Source: Acheta domesticus (lineage: Eukaryota; Arthropoda; Insecta; Orthoptera; Gryllidae). From it: 64,000 nucleotides of DNA. The translations under genes and the position numbers were made by a program. The notes beneath the pieces are model-generated. The model saw nothing but the letters and a program-made list of their open reading frames with translations. It had not been told where the DNA came from and did not search any database. Positions 35,232-47,059 of the stretch are shown here, in pieces. The stretch lies in the NCBI GenBank assembly GCA_031308135.1, contig JAHLJT010002884.1, positions 1 through 64,000 on the forward strand, read 5' to 3'. The first letter of the stretch is position 1. Every line of letters starts with the position of its first letter.

Positions 35232-35281
<50 letters not shown>
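35229..35281. repeat. (TAA)n tail of the minus-strand LINE
   Basis: About 17 trinucleotide units. On the minus strand this is the ATT-repeat 3' tail following CATATCAATAAAGACATT, a common ending of insect LINEs. Confidence 0.9.
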
Positions 35282-35283
<2 letters not shown>

Positions 35284-36255
35284 TCTTTATTGATATGGCG
35301 AGGCTCGGGCCATCAGGCCCGCTCTTCCGCCTAACCACATATCACATGTTAACAATTTAGTTCATACAATGCAATTTACAGAAGTACAAGTATGATAGTT
35401 TATGTTAGGTAAGTTATATTATAATAGGTAAGTAGTTGGTTGAGTAGAAGTATCATTTGAAGCAACTTATGAACAATATCAAAGGTTAAACAGATACAAA
35501 AATGTTACAGAATGAAATTTGAAAAAGAGAAAAGAATTTGAATTTAGAGACGGAAATCGACAACAAAAATTTAAATTGCATAACGTTATGCGCTCCACTT
35601 GTCTGCGCGCTACGCGGCAGCCTGGTATTCACCCCGAGCGACTGTAATCTATTAATACAGAAACATACCATTTTACCCGCCGCTCGGCCCTGGAGGAAAA
35701 CCCGCTAGTCGGGGAAAACCCACCAGGCAGGCTGCGTCCTAATACAATGTTAAGCTAAGCTAATCTGAAGTGAGAGGTCCTTGGAATGTTTTCCTCAGCT
35801 GCTGTCCATGCTGCACGGGGTCGTCTTCTTGCGTGTGCTTAACTCCGCCTCTGCTCCTAAGAATGAAATACACTTCCGGCAGTATCAAACAATTCGCACG
35901 AAAGTAAATTTTCAACAAAATACATTAATATTATTCCTAAAAATATATTAATAATTTCTAGATACTTCTGAGGAAGAGGTAAAACTGTCATGAGTTTAAT
36001 TTGATAACCGACAATTAATAGTTATTTAAATTGTAAACTGAACTGATGTAAACCGACTACTTTGTAAGAAAACGATTCAGGTGTTTTTTAAACGATGTTA
36101 ATGAGGTGCAGTTTTTAATATTGGAAGGCAATTTATTCCACTTTCGGGCTACAGTAATTGCAAATGATTTATTGTAGTAGTTAGTTTTACTTTTCGGAAT
36201 GCAGAGTAACTGGGATTCTGAAATCTGGAGGATTTAAGATGTACAAAATACTTTG

Positions 36256-39026
36256 TTAATATGACGGGGAACCTGTTTTTATCATCTTAAATAAAAGACA
36301 GAAGCTGTGATACAAACGCCTATTCTTTAGTGTTAAAATTTTGTGATCTTTATAAACACCAGAGATGTGATCGTATTTTCTTATATTATAAATGAAACGA
36401 ATACATGCATTTTGAGCTCTTTGCAGGGTTTGAGCAAGTGAATCTTTCAAATTGTTATACACAATGTCACCGTAGTCGAAATGAGGACACAAGAGGGTTT
36501 TTACTAACATTTCCTTCGTATTAGTCGGGAGACATTTGTCAATACATCTAAGGGATTGCAAAGATGCATAAACTTTGCGACATACATTTCGGATCTGATA
36601 TTCCAGCTTAGATGATCATCAAATATCAAACCCAAGTTTTTCACTTGTGAATGACGAGGCACTGCGACATTGTCTATAAGCACATCAGGAACAGATGAAC
36701 ATTCAAGTTTCTTATGCATTTGGGAAGAGCCAATTATGATCGTTTGTGATTTAGTAGGATTTAAATTGAATCCGTTTCTAATTGACCATTTGACTACAGA
36801 TGAGAGTTCATTATTTAATTTATTTATTAGTATTGCTACTTGTGATGGTTTCCCGGAGATGTATATTTGCAGATCATCCGCATACATATGATGACTACAT
36901 TCTTTAAGTTCCTAGATAGGTCATTTACGTATATTAAGAAGAACAGTGGCCCTAACACGGATCCCTGAGGTACTCCCTGGTGGACAGGATTTGGATTAGA
37001 GCAGAGATCGTCAACTACTACGATTTGTTGCCTATTGTGGAGATAGCTTGCAATCCAAGAGATGGTGGAATCAGAGAAACTTAGATGTTTGCATTTCGCT
37101 ATTAGGATGTCATAATCAACAGAGTCAAATGCTTTACTAAAGTCTAAAAGAGTTAATACAGTTATGTGTCCATCATCTAAGGCTTTTCTAATGTCTTCAG
37201 TTACTTTTAATAACGCTGTTTGTGTGCTTCTACCTTCTCTAAAGCCAGATTGGAGATTATTAAGCAGATCTGAATCAGTTAAGTATTTTACAATCTGTTT
37301 TCGAACTATTTTTTCCAGAACTTTTGACAATGTCGGCAATATACTAATCGGACGATAATTGCAAGACGCTGACGTCTGTTCAGATTTTGGCAAGGGTCGA
37401 ACATGTGCAAGCTTCCACGCTTGTGGGAAGGTTCCCGTAGTTAATGAGAAATTAATTAAATGCATGAGTGCCGGAAGGGCAAATGGTAAAATAAATTTCA
37501 ATTGTTTGGCTGTGATTCCATCGGAGCCATTAGCATTCGATTTTAACGAAAGAACAATCTTGCCAACTTCGTGATGATCTACGTTACGGAAATAAAATTT
37601 ATCCCTGAGAGCAGGTGCATTGGTTGCGAGAGTCTGTAATGTATTCCGTTTGACATAAGATGGCATTGGTTTTGAAGCATTTACAAAGTAGTCATTAATG
37701 TCATCCAAGGGCATGTCAACAGGTAATGCGGAAGAATTTGCTTTCGAGATCCCCAGGTCTCTCAGTGTGTTCCAAATGTCTTTCGTGTTCGTTTTTACTT
37801 TAAAGATGTCATGATAATATCGAATTTTCGCGTTCCGAATTTTTTGTTTTACGGAATTTCGTAACTTCTTGTACGCACTTTCATTTTCAGAGGTTTTATT
37901 AGATTTGAAGTGACGGTAAGCTAAGTCACGTTCCTGCATGATTGCTTTAATTCTCTTGTAAGCCACGGGGCCGCGGGACGTGTCACACGTCGCGTTTTCC
38001 ACGGTGCATGTTTATCGAAAAGATCTGATGTAATTTTATTGAAGGCAATCTACTTTACTATTAAGGGATATTTTGATTGTAAATGTCATACCAAGGAGCT
38101 TTGGCACTGTCATCGCACATAGCCTCACAATTTATATTTTTGTAATCACGGTAGCGGATCATTTTATGTTTATATTTCGGGCATTAATAGAGTACATCAT
38201 AAATAGCAAATCATGCTTTGATACTCCGGAAACAGAAAACTGACCATACTAGTAATACTTTCGAAGTGTCTGAAACGATCGCGTGATCTATCCACGTTTC
38301 AGTTCCTAACGATAGGTGGGTAGGGGCCAAATTCTAATATTTGTAAATTGTATGAATTGATAGTGTCAATGAACTTTTCGGCCGAGTTCGTAAGCGGTGC
38401 CATCAGATCGCAATTGAAATCACCCTATGATTATGATTATCTTGATATTTATTTACGAATTGCGAAAGGGGGAACTTCTAACTCGGATAAATCACCCGTT
38501 TTCGGGGGCCAGTAAACAACGGCAACAAGTATACGTTTCATTTCAATTTGAATTTCCGCAAACATATATTCCATGCCAGGTAATGTGGTTGTGGAGTGAG
38601 CGACTACTTTAACCTTTATGTCATCACGAACAAACAATGCAACCCTCCACCCGCCTTTTCTTTTGCATTGCTTTTAATTATCGACCTGCCATTGCGAAGA
38701 GTTTATAATTAGATACCGATACGAGTCCTGAATTTATTGTAGATTTCAACCACGTTTCGCTAATTTAAAAACAGGTCTGGTTTCGTTTCAGTTATAATAT
38801 TTGAAATTTCAGAGTAATGCTGCTTAAGTGATTGTGCATTTACGTGGAAAACAGACAAGCCACGAGGAAACTGGGACAAAGAGACCTGTAAATCTTGTAG
38901 GGTGGCCGGGCTACTTCGAGCGGGTTTGGGGCTTTCCAAGGGGCCGGATGGAGCACTAGACGCAGGTATAGAATTCCTGGAACGCGTGTACTGAGAAAAA
39001 GTCGGTGTCAAACTTCCTTGCCACAT
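36256..39026 (-). pseudogene. LINE ORF2: endonuclease and reverse transcriptase
   Basis: Pieces in order: LSVFHVNAQSLKQHYSEIS (39026 frame), the endonuclease amino end; LFVRDDIKVKVV and LVAVVYWPPKTGD (38637 frame); a damaged stretch with GVSKHDLLF near 38200, where the catalytic Ser-Asp-His reads Ser-Lys-His; then the long reverse transcriptase frame 38002-36836 with NYRPISILPTLSKVLEKI, GFREGRST, LLDFSKAFDSVDYDILI and QGVPQGSVLGPLFFLIYVND. A frameshift near 36890 separates the catalytic MYADDLQIYISG, read in the next frame. The final piece, ending at 36256, has KTLLCPHFDYGDIVYNN and LQRAQNACIRFIYN. The catalytic YADD is intact, but frameshifts and endonuclease damage disable the element. Confidence 0.93.
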
Positions 39027-39030
39027 TTAA

Positions 39031-39389
39031 GGAGATAAATGCGGGGGGAAGATTAAAGTGGCAATGAGCAGGAAGGAATCGGAAACTAAATAAGTTGCTT
39101 TTGATCACAAGCGGGACACTAACTACTTAGAATTAGTTTAAGTAATGTAAGTTTCTTATAACTAGTTGTTATTTTATGGGAATAATAGTTAACTATAATT
39201 ATAAAAATAATGACAATATTAGTACACAATAAAAAAGTGACAAAAAAATAATGAGAGTATTAGTACACAATAGAAGAATTAATTGGAGTAATTAAAAAAT
39301 AATATACTTCTAATATTAGTAATAATAAGTAGAAGTGTTAATAATAAATATTAATAATAATGATAATAGTAATAGTAATAATAATAGTA

Positions 39390-39420
<31 letters not shown>

Positions 39421-39549
39421 TTGAATATCACAATAACAAATTACTGGAGAAGAAAAAAATTATAATTAATTTTAAAAATTATAATTAAAAATCTATTTAA
39501 TTTATAATTAATTTTTGTTTTAGAAAAGTAGCACATAGTCCTTTTGCTC
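39031..39549. repeat. AT-rich simple-sequence region with (AAT)n runs
   Basis: Mostly AAT/TAG trinucleotide-like repeats at 39340-39422 and A/T-rich flanks. No coding content. It separates the LINE ORF2 start from an ORF1 remnant. Confidence 0.7.
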
Positions 39550-39807
39550 CTAATTCTTTATGCTATCCAGTTCTGCTATAGTTCTGATGCGAACTTTGGT
39601 GTTCCTCACCTTTACGATGATGACGCCATCGGTTGTCCAGACGGACTGTTGACCGAAACGTTCCACAGCTTTTTTTAGGACGTCCAGCCGCATCCTCGTC
39701 AGGTCCTCCCGGATGGTGACACCCGTATTTTTGCGCAATGCGTTATCGCGCAATTTTAACAGAAATGCGAGAAATATCAACAAGTTAAAAGAGCACATTC
39801 TTCTCAA
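39550..39807 (-). pseudogene. LINE ORF1 carboxyl-terminal fragment
   Basis: The stretch LTRMRLDVLKKAVERFGQQ followed by SVWTTDGVIIVKV matches the carboxyl domain often found in ORF1 proteins of insect CR1/Jockey-like LINEs (related to the FP-protein carboxyl domain; from memory). It lies upstream of ORF2 on the same strand, in the right order for one element. The amino part is absent. Confidence 0.65.
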
Positions 39808-40159
39808 GAAAGATCCGAAATTTTGGCTTAATCTGTACGATGGTGCAAACTTACCGAAAAAGTGTCTTTAATGACATTTTGATGCATTGTTTTCCTCTTC
39901 TAAAAGTACACAAATATAATTTTCTGATACATTTTTTATGTTGTTAATATTTACGTATATTACGAGAGATTTTAATACATTACTGCATTCCTGCGCATAG
40001 CTGGTAGCGTAACGGCTCTTAAACTCATAGAGAGGAGAGAGAGAGAGAAAGTTTTTTAAAGACAGTACTTCACTGACAACGTCCGTATGACACTAAATAA
40101 ACTTGAATCCGTAATTTTATTTTGGGAGACGTTTGGGTGAAACAGAATTAATGCAACAC
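39808..40159. other. AT-rich DNA with a short (GA)n run
   Basis: No gene recognised. A GAGAGGAGAGAGAGAGAGAA run is at about 40031-40050. Confidence 0.5.
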
Positions 40160-40211
40160 CCTCAAAAATCTTTTCTTTTTTTTCAATTTTCCGTGATCGA
40201 ATGCAGTGAAT

Positions 40212-40735
40212 TGCTATTGATTGATTGTTTAGTGTTTTCGGACGTGTTATCTACAATGTAAGTGTACCGTATGATATATCTCAGAAGGTGACAGTGTTCC
40301 GCCCCTGCTGGAACTACAGATTCAACGCCTCACCTACATTTCGACTTGCCAGTACTCCCCATCCAGGAATCTTCCCCACTGTAGCAACGCCTCCAGCCGA
40401 GACGAGATCTAAGCCCCTGACTGGTCTCCGCTTATGGGTGGTAAAGTTGTGCATGTATGTAAGTTTGTGTGTGTGTATTAAAGTAAGGGGGAGAGGCAAG
40501 AATGAGGAAGGAAAGATCGTGCGCCATCAGTGGTCCGTGTGTTAAGGTATTTATCAGAGAATCAAGGAAAAACTATCACAACAGCCAACAGCTGGAATTC
40601 AAGTTCGAGCAGTAACTAAATTCGACCTAGATCTGTGATTAGAATCAGACATTTGCCAAAATTGGGATTAGAACCCGGTCAACGAAGCTACAAAGACAAC
40701 AAATGATGATCTTGGACTGTTGCAACCGGTGCAAA
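40212..40735 (-). mobile_element. tRNA-headed SINE copy 2
   Basis: Minus-strand reading starts near 40735 with a tRNA-like head (B-box-like GGGTTCTAATCCC complementing 40664-40676) and ends near 40212 in an AATC-type tail. It shares the CATTAGTGGTCC-like and GCAGCAATGCC-like blocks with copy 3 at 43898, to which it is closest. Confidence 0.72.
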
Positions 40736-41639
40736 ATGCAGGTAAAACAATAACTCTCATTTCCATTATACATTTTGAAATTTTCAACATTACTATTATT
40801 CAAACATGACAATTATTACTATTATTCATTATTTTTCTTTTTCCTTGGAATTCGATAGGAAAATTTAAAAAAGGTATTTAGTTACACATCTCTGTGGAAA
40901 TCAATTCAAACACTCGTCCTTCCTTACGCATGTAAAGTTTGCATTGCCAGTAAGATTATAGGAAGTCGCGCAAGACATGACGCAGCCACAAATTACTTAT
41001 ATTTTGTCTCAAATAGGAGTCGCAATAGCAAAAGGTTTTGCATAACAAACAGTAAAAAAATGTATAGAATTTTCCAGTCATTTTGACACATTTTTCAGAC
41101 ATGTTTCTCTACCTGTGATGTTTGACTTATGGTTTTGACTTTTGAGTTTTTCTTCCTCAAAAACTTAGCTTAGCCGAAACAGATAGGTAAGCAAACTGCT
41201 AACGTCGCGGCCAGTTAAATCGAGTTGTAACTTAATGAATTCGAATCGTATCAGGAAACTTTATTTCTTTCCATATTAGGAACAATAAAGTGTAAGATTC
41301 AAGCAAGGGACAAATTACAGCCAGAAAATTTGACAAAATGTTTAGGCACAGAGAGACTCATTGATAACAAAAAAAATCGTTAATAACAAAGAAAATAATT
41401 TTAGGTTCGGAAAGTAAACGATCGTAATGGTATAACCCCCCAAAAAGGCCTATGAAAATGAAAATAAAGGGAAGTAAATGATCTTGTGAACGAGTAGTTG
41501 ATTATCGTCCGTACAAAAAACTTTCCAAGTTTTGTGTTGCATGTGTGATAAAATGGTTTCTTCTCGCAAAAGTAGGAAATGTTAAGAAGATTATCGACAT
41601 TGTTATTTGAAATTGCTTTTCTTTTCTCATCAACAAAAA

Positions 41640-41720
41640 AAAAACTGGCGAGGTATTGCCAGATTCGAACGCGCGCTCTTCCGTTCCCAAGTCTCTCGCC
41701 TAAGCCGTTAGCCTAAGACG
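41640..41720 (-). repeat. tRNA-like segment with B box
   Basis: On the minus strand, GCGTTCGAATCTGG near 41670 is a good B box, preceded at a tRNA-like distance by GGCTAACGGCTTAGGC (A-box-like). The homologous site in unit B (46440-46520) keeps GTTCAAATCCGG. It probably derives from a tRNA or tRNA-type SINE. I cannot fold it into a functional tRNA by eye. Confidence 0.55.
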
Positions 41721-42434
41721 TATTGCTTTTTTTTGCAACGGGTTTATTTATGGGACGAATTGTATCTGAAAATTTATTGAACTTTTGCATTTGTGCAACT
41801 TAAAATATTAAATAAATTACCCCTATGTGCTAATAAGAATGCAATTCAATTTACGTGACTCTATAGAATAATACAGTCTACCTATAAATATTTCAGTTCA
41901 GCGTTATATTATGATTTTCGCTGGCAGTCGCTTGGCTCTCAGACTCGCTGAGCTGAGGCGTTATCTTTACCTGCCCTGCGGGCAAGGTGAGATGAGGAGA
42001 GGTGATAAGAACTAAAACTCCCTGACAAGTTTCGACTGTCACTGTTCGACTATCAAAAATTCAGAATTCACTTGGGGCAAGAAATAACAAGAAATCTATG
42101 AAATATTTATCGACTTCAGGAAACAAAAACACCTACAGTCACTCAATTTATTCTCCAACTGTTCACCCCTAATAATCTAATACAAAATATCTCTTATTTT
42201 CTCGTATTATTGGTAATGGAAAAGTAATACATTACAAGTTTTTCCCTAAAAGCACTTCATCCTTCTCTTAAAACTCTAAACGAGACGACGAACGAGACTA
42301 AAAAATCATACCTTAAATTATTGAACATCGAAAAGTTTTCATAAAATTCTCGCTTCTACAGCTAGTTTTCATTCTTTGTGCTCCACACATACAAACGTTT
42401 TCAAGGAATGAAAAAAACCTACCCCAGTCAGAAT

Positions 42435-42500
42435 ATGAACTAGAGCCCTTCTGGCTCTTACAAGCAAACGCTCTACCACTTCGGCTAGGAGACGGCTCTT
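42435..42500 (-). repeat. tRNA-like segment, A box and B box
   Basis: On the minus strand, TAGCCGAAGTGGTAGAGCG (A-box-like) is followed by GGGCTCTAGTTCATATTCTG (B-box-like), with about tRNA spacing. It is likely a SINE or decayed tRNA copy; the B box departs from GGTTCRANTCC. Confidence 0.6.
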
Positions 42501-42639
42501 CAAGATGTCACTAATGCAGTATTTTGCGTATTAGGATGTCGTTGACAATAGAAAATGGCCTTGAAAAATCTCAGAAACTACTCGTAATTGAAACTTAATT
42601 GTAAATTAAATTTATTTAAAAATCTAATATTGTAGAAAA

Positions 42640-43790
42640 GATTGGATTACAATATAAATCTCAAGCTTCAATTTTGAAGAGATTTTGTTTGTTTTTTATA
42701 TGAAGCTCATTGAACATTTTTTAAAGTTTTCAAAAAATGGCACCAAATTTTGTATTAAGTTTTGACTTTGGATAAAGTAAAGTCGTTTAAGAAAATGATG
42801 CACGTCGCATTTTCGTTGGAATGCCTGATATTTAAAAAACTGAAGAAATTCAATTTTTTTCGTCGTCTTCATACAACTACAATTATAAAGATTTTTTAAA
42901 ATGAAATCTGTTCATCATAGTGATTTCATAATTCTCGGAAATCGTCTCATTGTTGTCGGCCGTGGTTATTGTATGATGTAAATAATATCCTGATGAAAAG
43001 AAATAATATATTGAAGGAAGGTAATAAATTCAACTTAGAACTAACAAACACACTTCTTTACTTTAAGAAGTTTTTATCACTTATGGTTTTCAGTTCTTTC
43101 GTACATAAAAAGAAGAATAAAAAAGTTTCACGCAATTTCTGAGAAAGCACATATTTAAAATTTATATTGCCCGTTAAATGTAAAATTACTCAAAAAATAT
43201 TCATATTTTCAAAAAACTAAACATGACTTTCTTTGAAGATCTGTTTAACAGTTTTCACTAAGAAAAACACTTATATTCATAATTCTACTTGTAGAAAGAC
43301 ACTGAAAAAAATCGAATTTCTCCAATTTTTGAAAAGTCAAGAATTTTATCGAAAATTTGATCTGTATCATTCTCTTAAGCGACCTTTACGCTACCCGAAG
43401 TCAAAATTTAATCAACAATTTTGTTGCCATTTTTTTGAAAATTCTAAAAATGTTTCAGGTGCCAGGCTCCAGGTTCTATATAAAGTACTTACCAACATTG
43501 AAATAACGGTTATAAATTCAAGGGACCGCCACAACATCCAGCTAGAATGGGGAATATCAATTTTGGAGAAAGTCGGCTGATCTGTTTAGGTACAAGCGTT
43601 GTGTACAGGACGGGCAGACAGGCGATTTTACGTCAATAAATTTTTGGGTATCAAGTATCCACAAAACATGGATTCTGGCGACATGTGTTAAATCATTTTT
43701 TTCTAGATTTAGCAACGCTCTGGATTTATCCTCTTCTTCTTTACCAGGGTACGGCAATTAAAAGTTTTTCTGTCGAAAAGTCCCTTTTTC
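42640..43790 (+). repeat. ACTAGTGGTGC-family copy, strongly diverged
   Basis: Matches in the 3' half are clear: AGAAAGACACTGAAAAAAAT (43293), a TATAAAGTAC block (43480), GGTATCAAGTATCC (43648) and TTTAGCAACGCTCTGGATTT (43709), in the order seen at 29940-30420. The start and the terminal hairpin are not preserved. Confidence 0.7.
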
Positions 43791-43897
43791 CCCGCAGGAT
43801 TATGATACTTTCTCTATATTACTTTAGCAGTAGCGATAGTGTAAGAGTAATGACTTTTTTTCAATTTTTGTGAACGAACACAGCAAATTGTAATTGA

Positions 43898-44430
43898 TTG
43901 TTTGATTGAATGATTAAGTTTTTAAGGAGCGTTAACAAAAATGTTAATTAGTGCCATAAGTGAGATCCACAATATATCTTGAGAGGTGGCGGTGTTTTGC
44001 CTCTGCTGCAGCCGTAGATCCGACGCCCACCTACACTTCGACATGCAGAGATTCCCTACACACGTATCTCCCCCACCGTAGAAACACACCCAGTCGTTAC
44101 AAGATCCAAGACTCTGACTGGTCTCTCATCATGAGTGATAGAGTTGTGCTTGTAATTTTGTGTGTGTGTGTCTGTGTGTGTGTATTGCAAGAAAGAAAAA
44201 GGAGAGATTGCATACGGTCCATTGGTAATGTGTGTTTATTTCTGGTATTATTTGGAGAAAGCATGGAAATATACTGCATCAGAGGAGGCGATAACTGAAA
44301 TTCTCCTCCAACCAGTAGCGTTATTCTACCTAGACGTATAACTAAACTCAGACTTCCACCACAGTTGGGATTAGACCCTTAGGTCTTGTCAACAAAGCTG
44401 CATGGACAACAAATGATGTCACTGGGCTAT
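43898..44430 (-). mobile_element. tRNA-headed SINE copy 3
   Basis: Positional counterpart of copy 2 within unit B. The minus-strand head includes GGGTCTAATCCCAAC (44362-44376). The tail end near 43900 has AATCAAACAATC-type sequence. An internal (GT)n run at 44158-44185 differs in length from copy 2. Confidence 0.72.
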
Positions 44431-44832
44431 CGCAGCTGTTAAAAACAAAGTCTCATTTCCATTATCTATTCTTAATTTTCCAATATTACAAATATTAATT
44501 GATAGTATTTGTATAGTAATGATGTCTGTGAATGCTCTAATGTTATACACTGCGTTAGCCGAATGATAAGAGACATCGGGATAATCTCTGCTTCCTGATA
44601 TTGCGAATTCCTATGGAATTGGTAGATAAGTTCCTTCTATGATGTGATTGAAGCAGCAATTTATCGAATTCATTCTGATTAATAAATATTGTTGGAAGGT
44701 CAATAAAACGAGCCATTTTTGCCCGCAATAGGACCACCAGAAGCCTCTGATCTCTACCATTTGACTGAGACACACGGTAGAGGACAGACGGGAACGTTGT
44801 GTAGAGGAAATAATAGGGTGATTCATTGATAT

Positions 44833-45358
44833 CGATTGATTGATTAGTGTTTCGTTAGTGACACGTTAACGGCTTAAGCAATTAGTCCCGTAAGTGTAGT
44901 GTATGTTTCCCCTGAGGGAGGTTCATCTTTCACCGCTGGATGGTCAGTGAGACCCGGCTCCGAACTACCTCTTGGCTAGTGGTGTTTTCCCCAACCAGAT
45001 ATCTCCCTGCAACGGCGCGGCGTCAGAGACGGGACCAGCTCTAAGCTCCAGACCGGTCTCCTGGCACGTCTGTCAGTGTATTACATGTAAATGTGATGTG
45101 TGTAAGTAAAGGATGACGACAGAGCAAGGAAAGGGAATGGAAGATCGCGCGCGGACCGTACTGCTTCGATATTCGCGTGGTTTTGATCCGAAAAAACACG
45201 CAAAACTACCCATAAGAGCAGCCGACCGCTGGAATTCCCCTCCACACAGCGAATGAACTCGTCCTAGAGATCTAGCTAATGTCGATGATCCCGTCATGGT
45301 CGGGGCTCGAACCTAGGACCTTCCGATCTGCGCCACTGCAGTGCACTGATGTCATCTT
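44833..45358 (-). mobile_element. tRNA-headed SINE copy 4, best preserved
   Basis: On the minus strand the head has CAGTGGCGCAGATCGGAAGG followed by TAGGTTCGAGCCCCGAC, a perfect B box (45298-45314). It ends at about 44833 in AATCAATCAATC. Internal blocks (GCTGCTCTTATGGGTAGTTT) match copy 1 most closely. Size is about 0.52 kb. No coding content is expected. Confidence 0.8.
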
Positions 45359-46439
45359 GACGAAAATACATAACCGAACTAGTTGAGAGTCTAATTTGAT
45401 TCTGATAATATAATTTTTGGGAGTACTTCATAAAATGCACGTAGGACAAATTTAACTTTTATATGGTGTTATGTATAATTGTATTCTAGTGTCAAATTAA
45501 AGTATATATTCAAGATATAATTCTATCTTTAGATACAAGTTGAGAATTTTCACTTTGTAGATATTCCTGTCCTTTCAGAAACGCGGCAGATTGATATTAT
45601 TTTATACTTTTTATTTTTATTATGTAGTATTTAGATTGGTAAGGTATTTCTATACATGTTTGGACAACACGTCGTCCTTGAAAGGTAATGGAGGTTTTTC
45701 CTCCAAAGAAACAGTCGGGAGGAAATGGGGAAATAAAATTAAGGGTGGTCATTCATCTAGTAGAATGCTGGGAGACAACTCGGTGAACGAGACGTGACAC
45801 GCTCAGGTATTCCATAAACTTTGTTTCTTAAATGAGAATTGCAAATAGGAGTTAAATGGGAGGAGAAAGGTATTGCAAAATAAACAGTAAAAAATGTGTA
45901 GTATCTTACTGTCATTTGGACACATTGCTCAGTTGTTATTTATCTGTAGGTGATGTTTCGCCTAGTTAGTTTTCTTCAAAAAGTTAACTTTGTAGAAGCA
46001 CGTTGGTAGACGAACGGCTGACGTCGTATCCCGTAAGAGCGAGTTATAAATAAGGGAGTTCCAATCGTATCCTTCCAAAATATTTTGTTTCTATTTTTCT
46101 TTATGTAGAACTATTAATAGAAAAATGTACGATTCAAGCAAAGAAGAGATTTTAGCCAGAGAACCTGACAAAATTCTTAGACGCAGAGAGACACGAAGGA
46201 ATGACAAAGGGAGTAATATTAGAGTTCCGAAAGAAAACGAACGTAATGATATAAAACCAAAAGAGGTTTATGAAAAGAAAAATGTGGGAAAGTGATTAAT
46301 CTAGTGAATGAACAGTTCATAAACGTACGTACAAAAAAATTCGCAGTATTGTGATAAAATTGTTTCTTCTCGCAAAAGAGAATGTTTACAAGATTCTCGA
46401 CATCGTTATTTGGAATTTATTTTCATTGCTCGTCAAGTA

Positions 46440-46525
46440 AAAAAAACTGACAGGGTTTTACCGGATTTGAACATGTAATCCTCTACTCTCCCGTCTCGAG
46501 TCTAGGCTATTGCACTACTAACACA
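46440..46525 (-). repeat. tRNA-like segment in unit B
   Basis: Counterpart of 41640-41720. The B box has decayed to GTTCAAATCCGG. Confidence 0.5.
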
Positions 46526-47059
46526 GTCGTACGCCTGCCTACGAACTGATACAGTTTAGAATCATACGAATTTGTGTCTTCACATACATTGCTTTTCCCC
46601 ATTTCTGTATCTTCAAATATTAAATAAACTACCTCTGGGGGACAATAACAATGCAGAGCAATCTGCGTTATCCTATGAAATAGGTAATTCTAGTTATAAA
46701 TGTATCGGTTCAAGGTAATGGAGTTGTCGCTAGCAGGTACGTTGTTTCTAGCTTTGCGCTCAGGCCTTATAATCTTTCGCCTCTGTCCAAGGTGAGGTTG
46801 GCAGACGTGATAAGGTTGAAGTAAATGTAGTAGACGAGTTTCGACAGCGTCCGAAATTCAGGAAAGAATTCAGAAGTTATTTCGTTTGCAGCAAGTAACC
46901 ACAGAATCTAACAAACATGTACGTCCTGGAAGTTAGCAGGTCCATTTCATCCAATCACAAAACTGCATAGACCATAATGTTCAGCTATTTTGCCGTTTTT
47001 AAGAAGTGAAAACCAAAAATTGATATCTCCATTCTTTGAAAAAATATTAAGAATTAAAA

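Larger units (their letters stand above)
35229..39030 (-). mobile_element. CR1/Jockey-like LINE, near-complete ORF2, inactive
   Basis: On the minus strand the order is: endonuclease start (39026), endonuclease core, reverse transcriptase (38002-36500), carboxyl region (to 36256), about 1 kb of 3' untranslated sequence and the ATT-repeat tail. The 3' sequence includes a GGGCCTGATGGCCCGAGCCT hairpin (35300-35330). An ORF1 remnant at 39550-39807 may be the upstream half, separated by simple-sequence DNA. Clade assignment (CR1/Jockey group) rests on the style of the protein motifs. Confidence 0.88.
40160..43844. repeat. Unit A of a diverged tandem duplication (~3.7 kb)
   Basis: Landmarks recur in the same order in unit B (43845-48330). 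Examples are TTTTTTTCAATTTT with TGATTGATTG at the start, the SINE, TCTCATTTCCATTAT, AACAGTAAAAAA(A)TGT at 41048, GATTCAAGCAA at 41298, TTTCTTCTCGCAAAAG at 41558, AATATTAAATAAA at 41805 and CAAGGTGAG at 41975. The order is conserved, but base identity is only moderate by eye. Unit A ends with an ACTAGTGGTGC-family copy. Confidence 0.8.

Noticed and set aside
45073..45297. 74-codon minus-strand frame
   Set aside because: It is the body of SINE copy 4, and the other copies do not keep the frame open.
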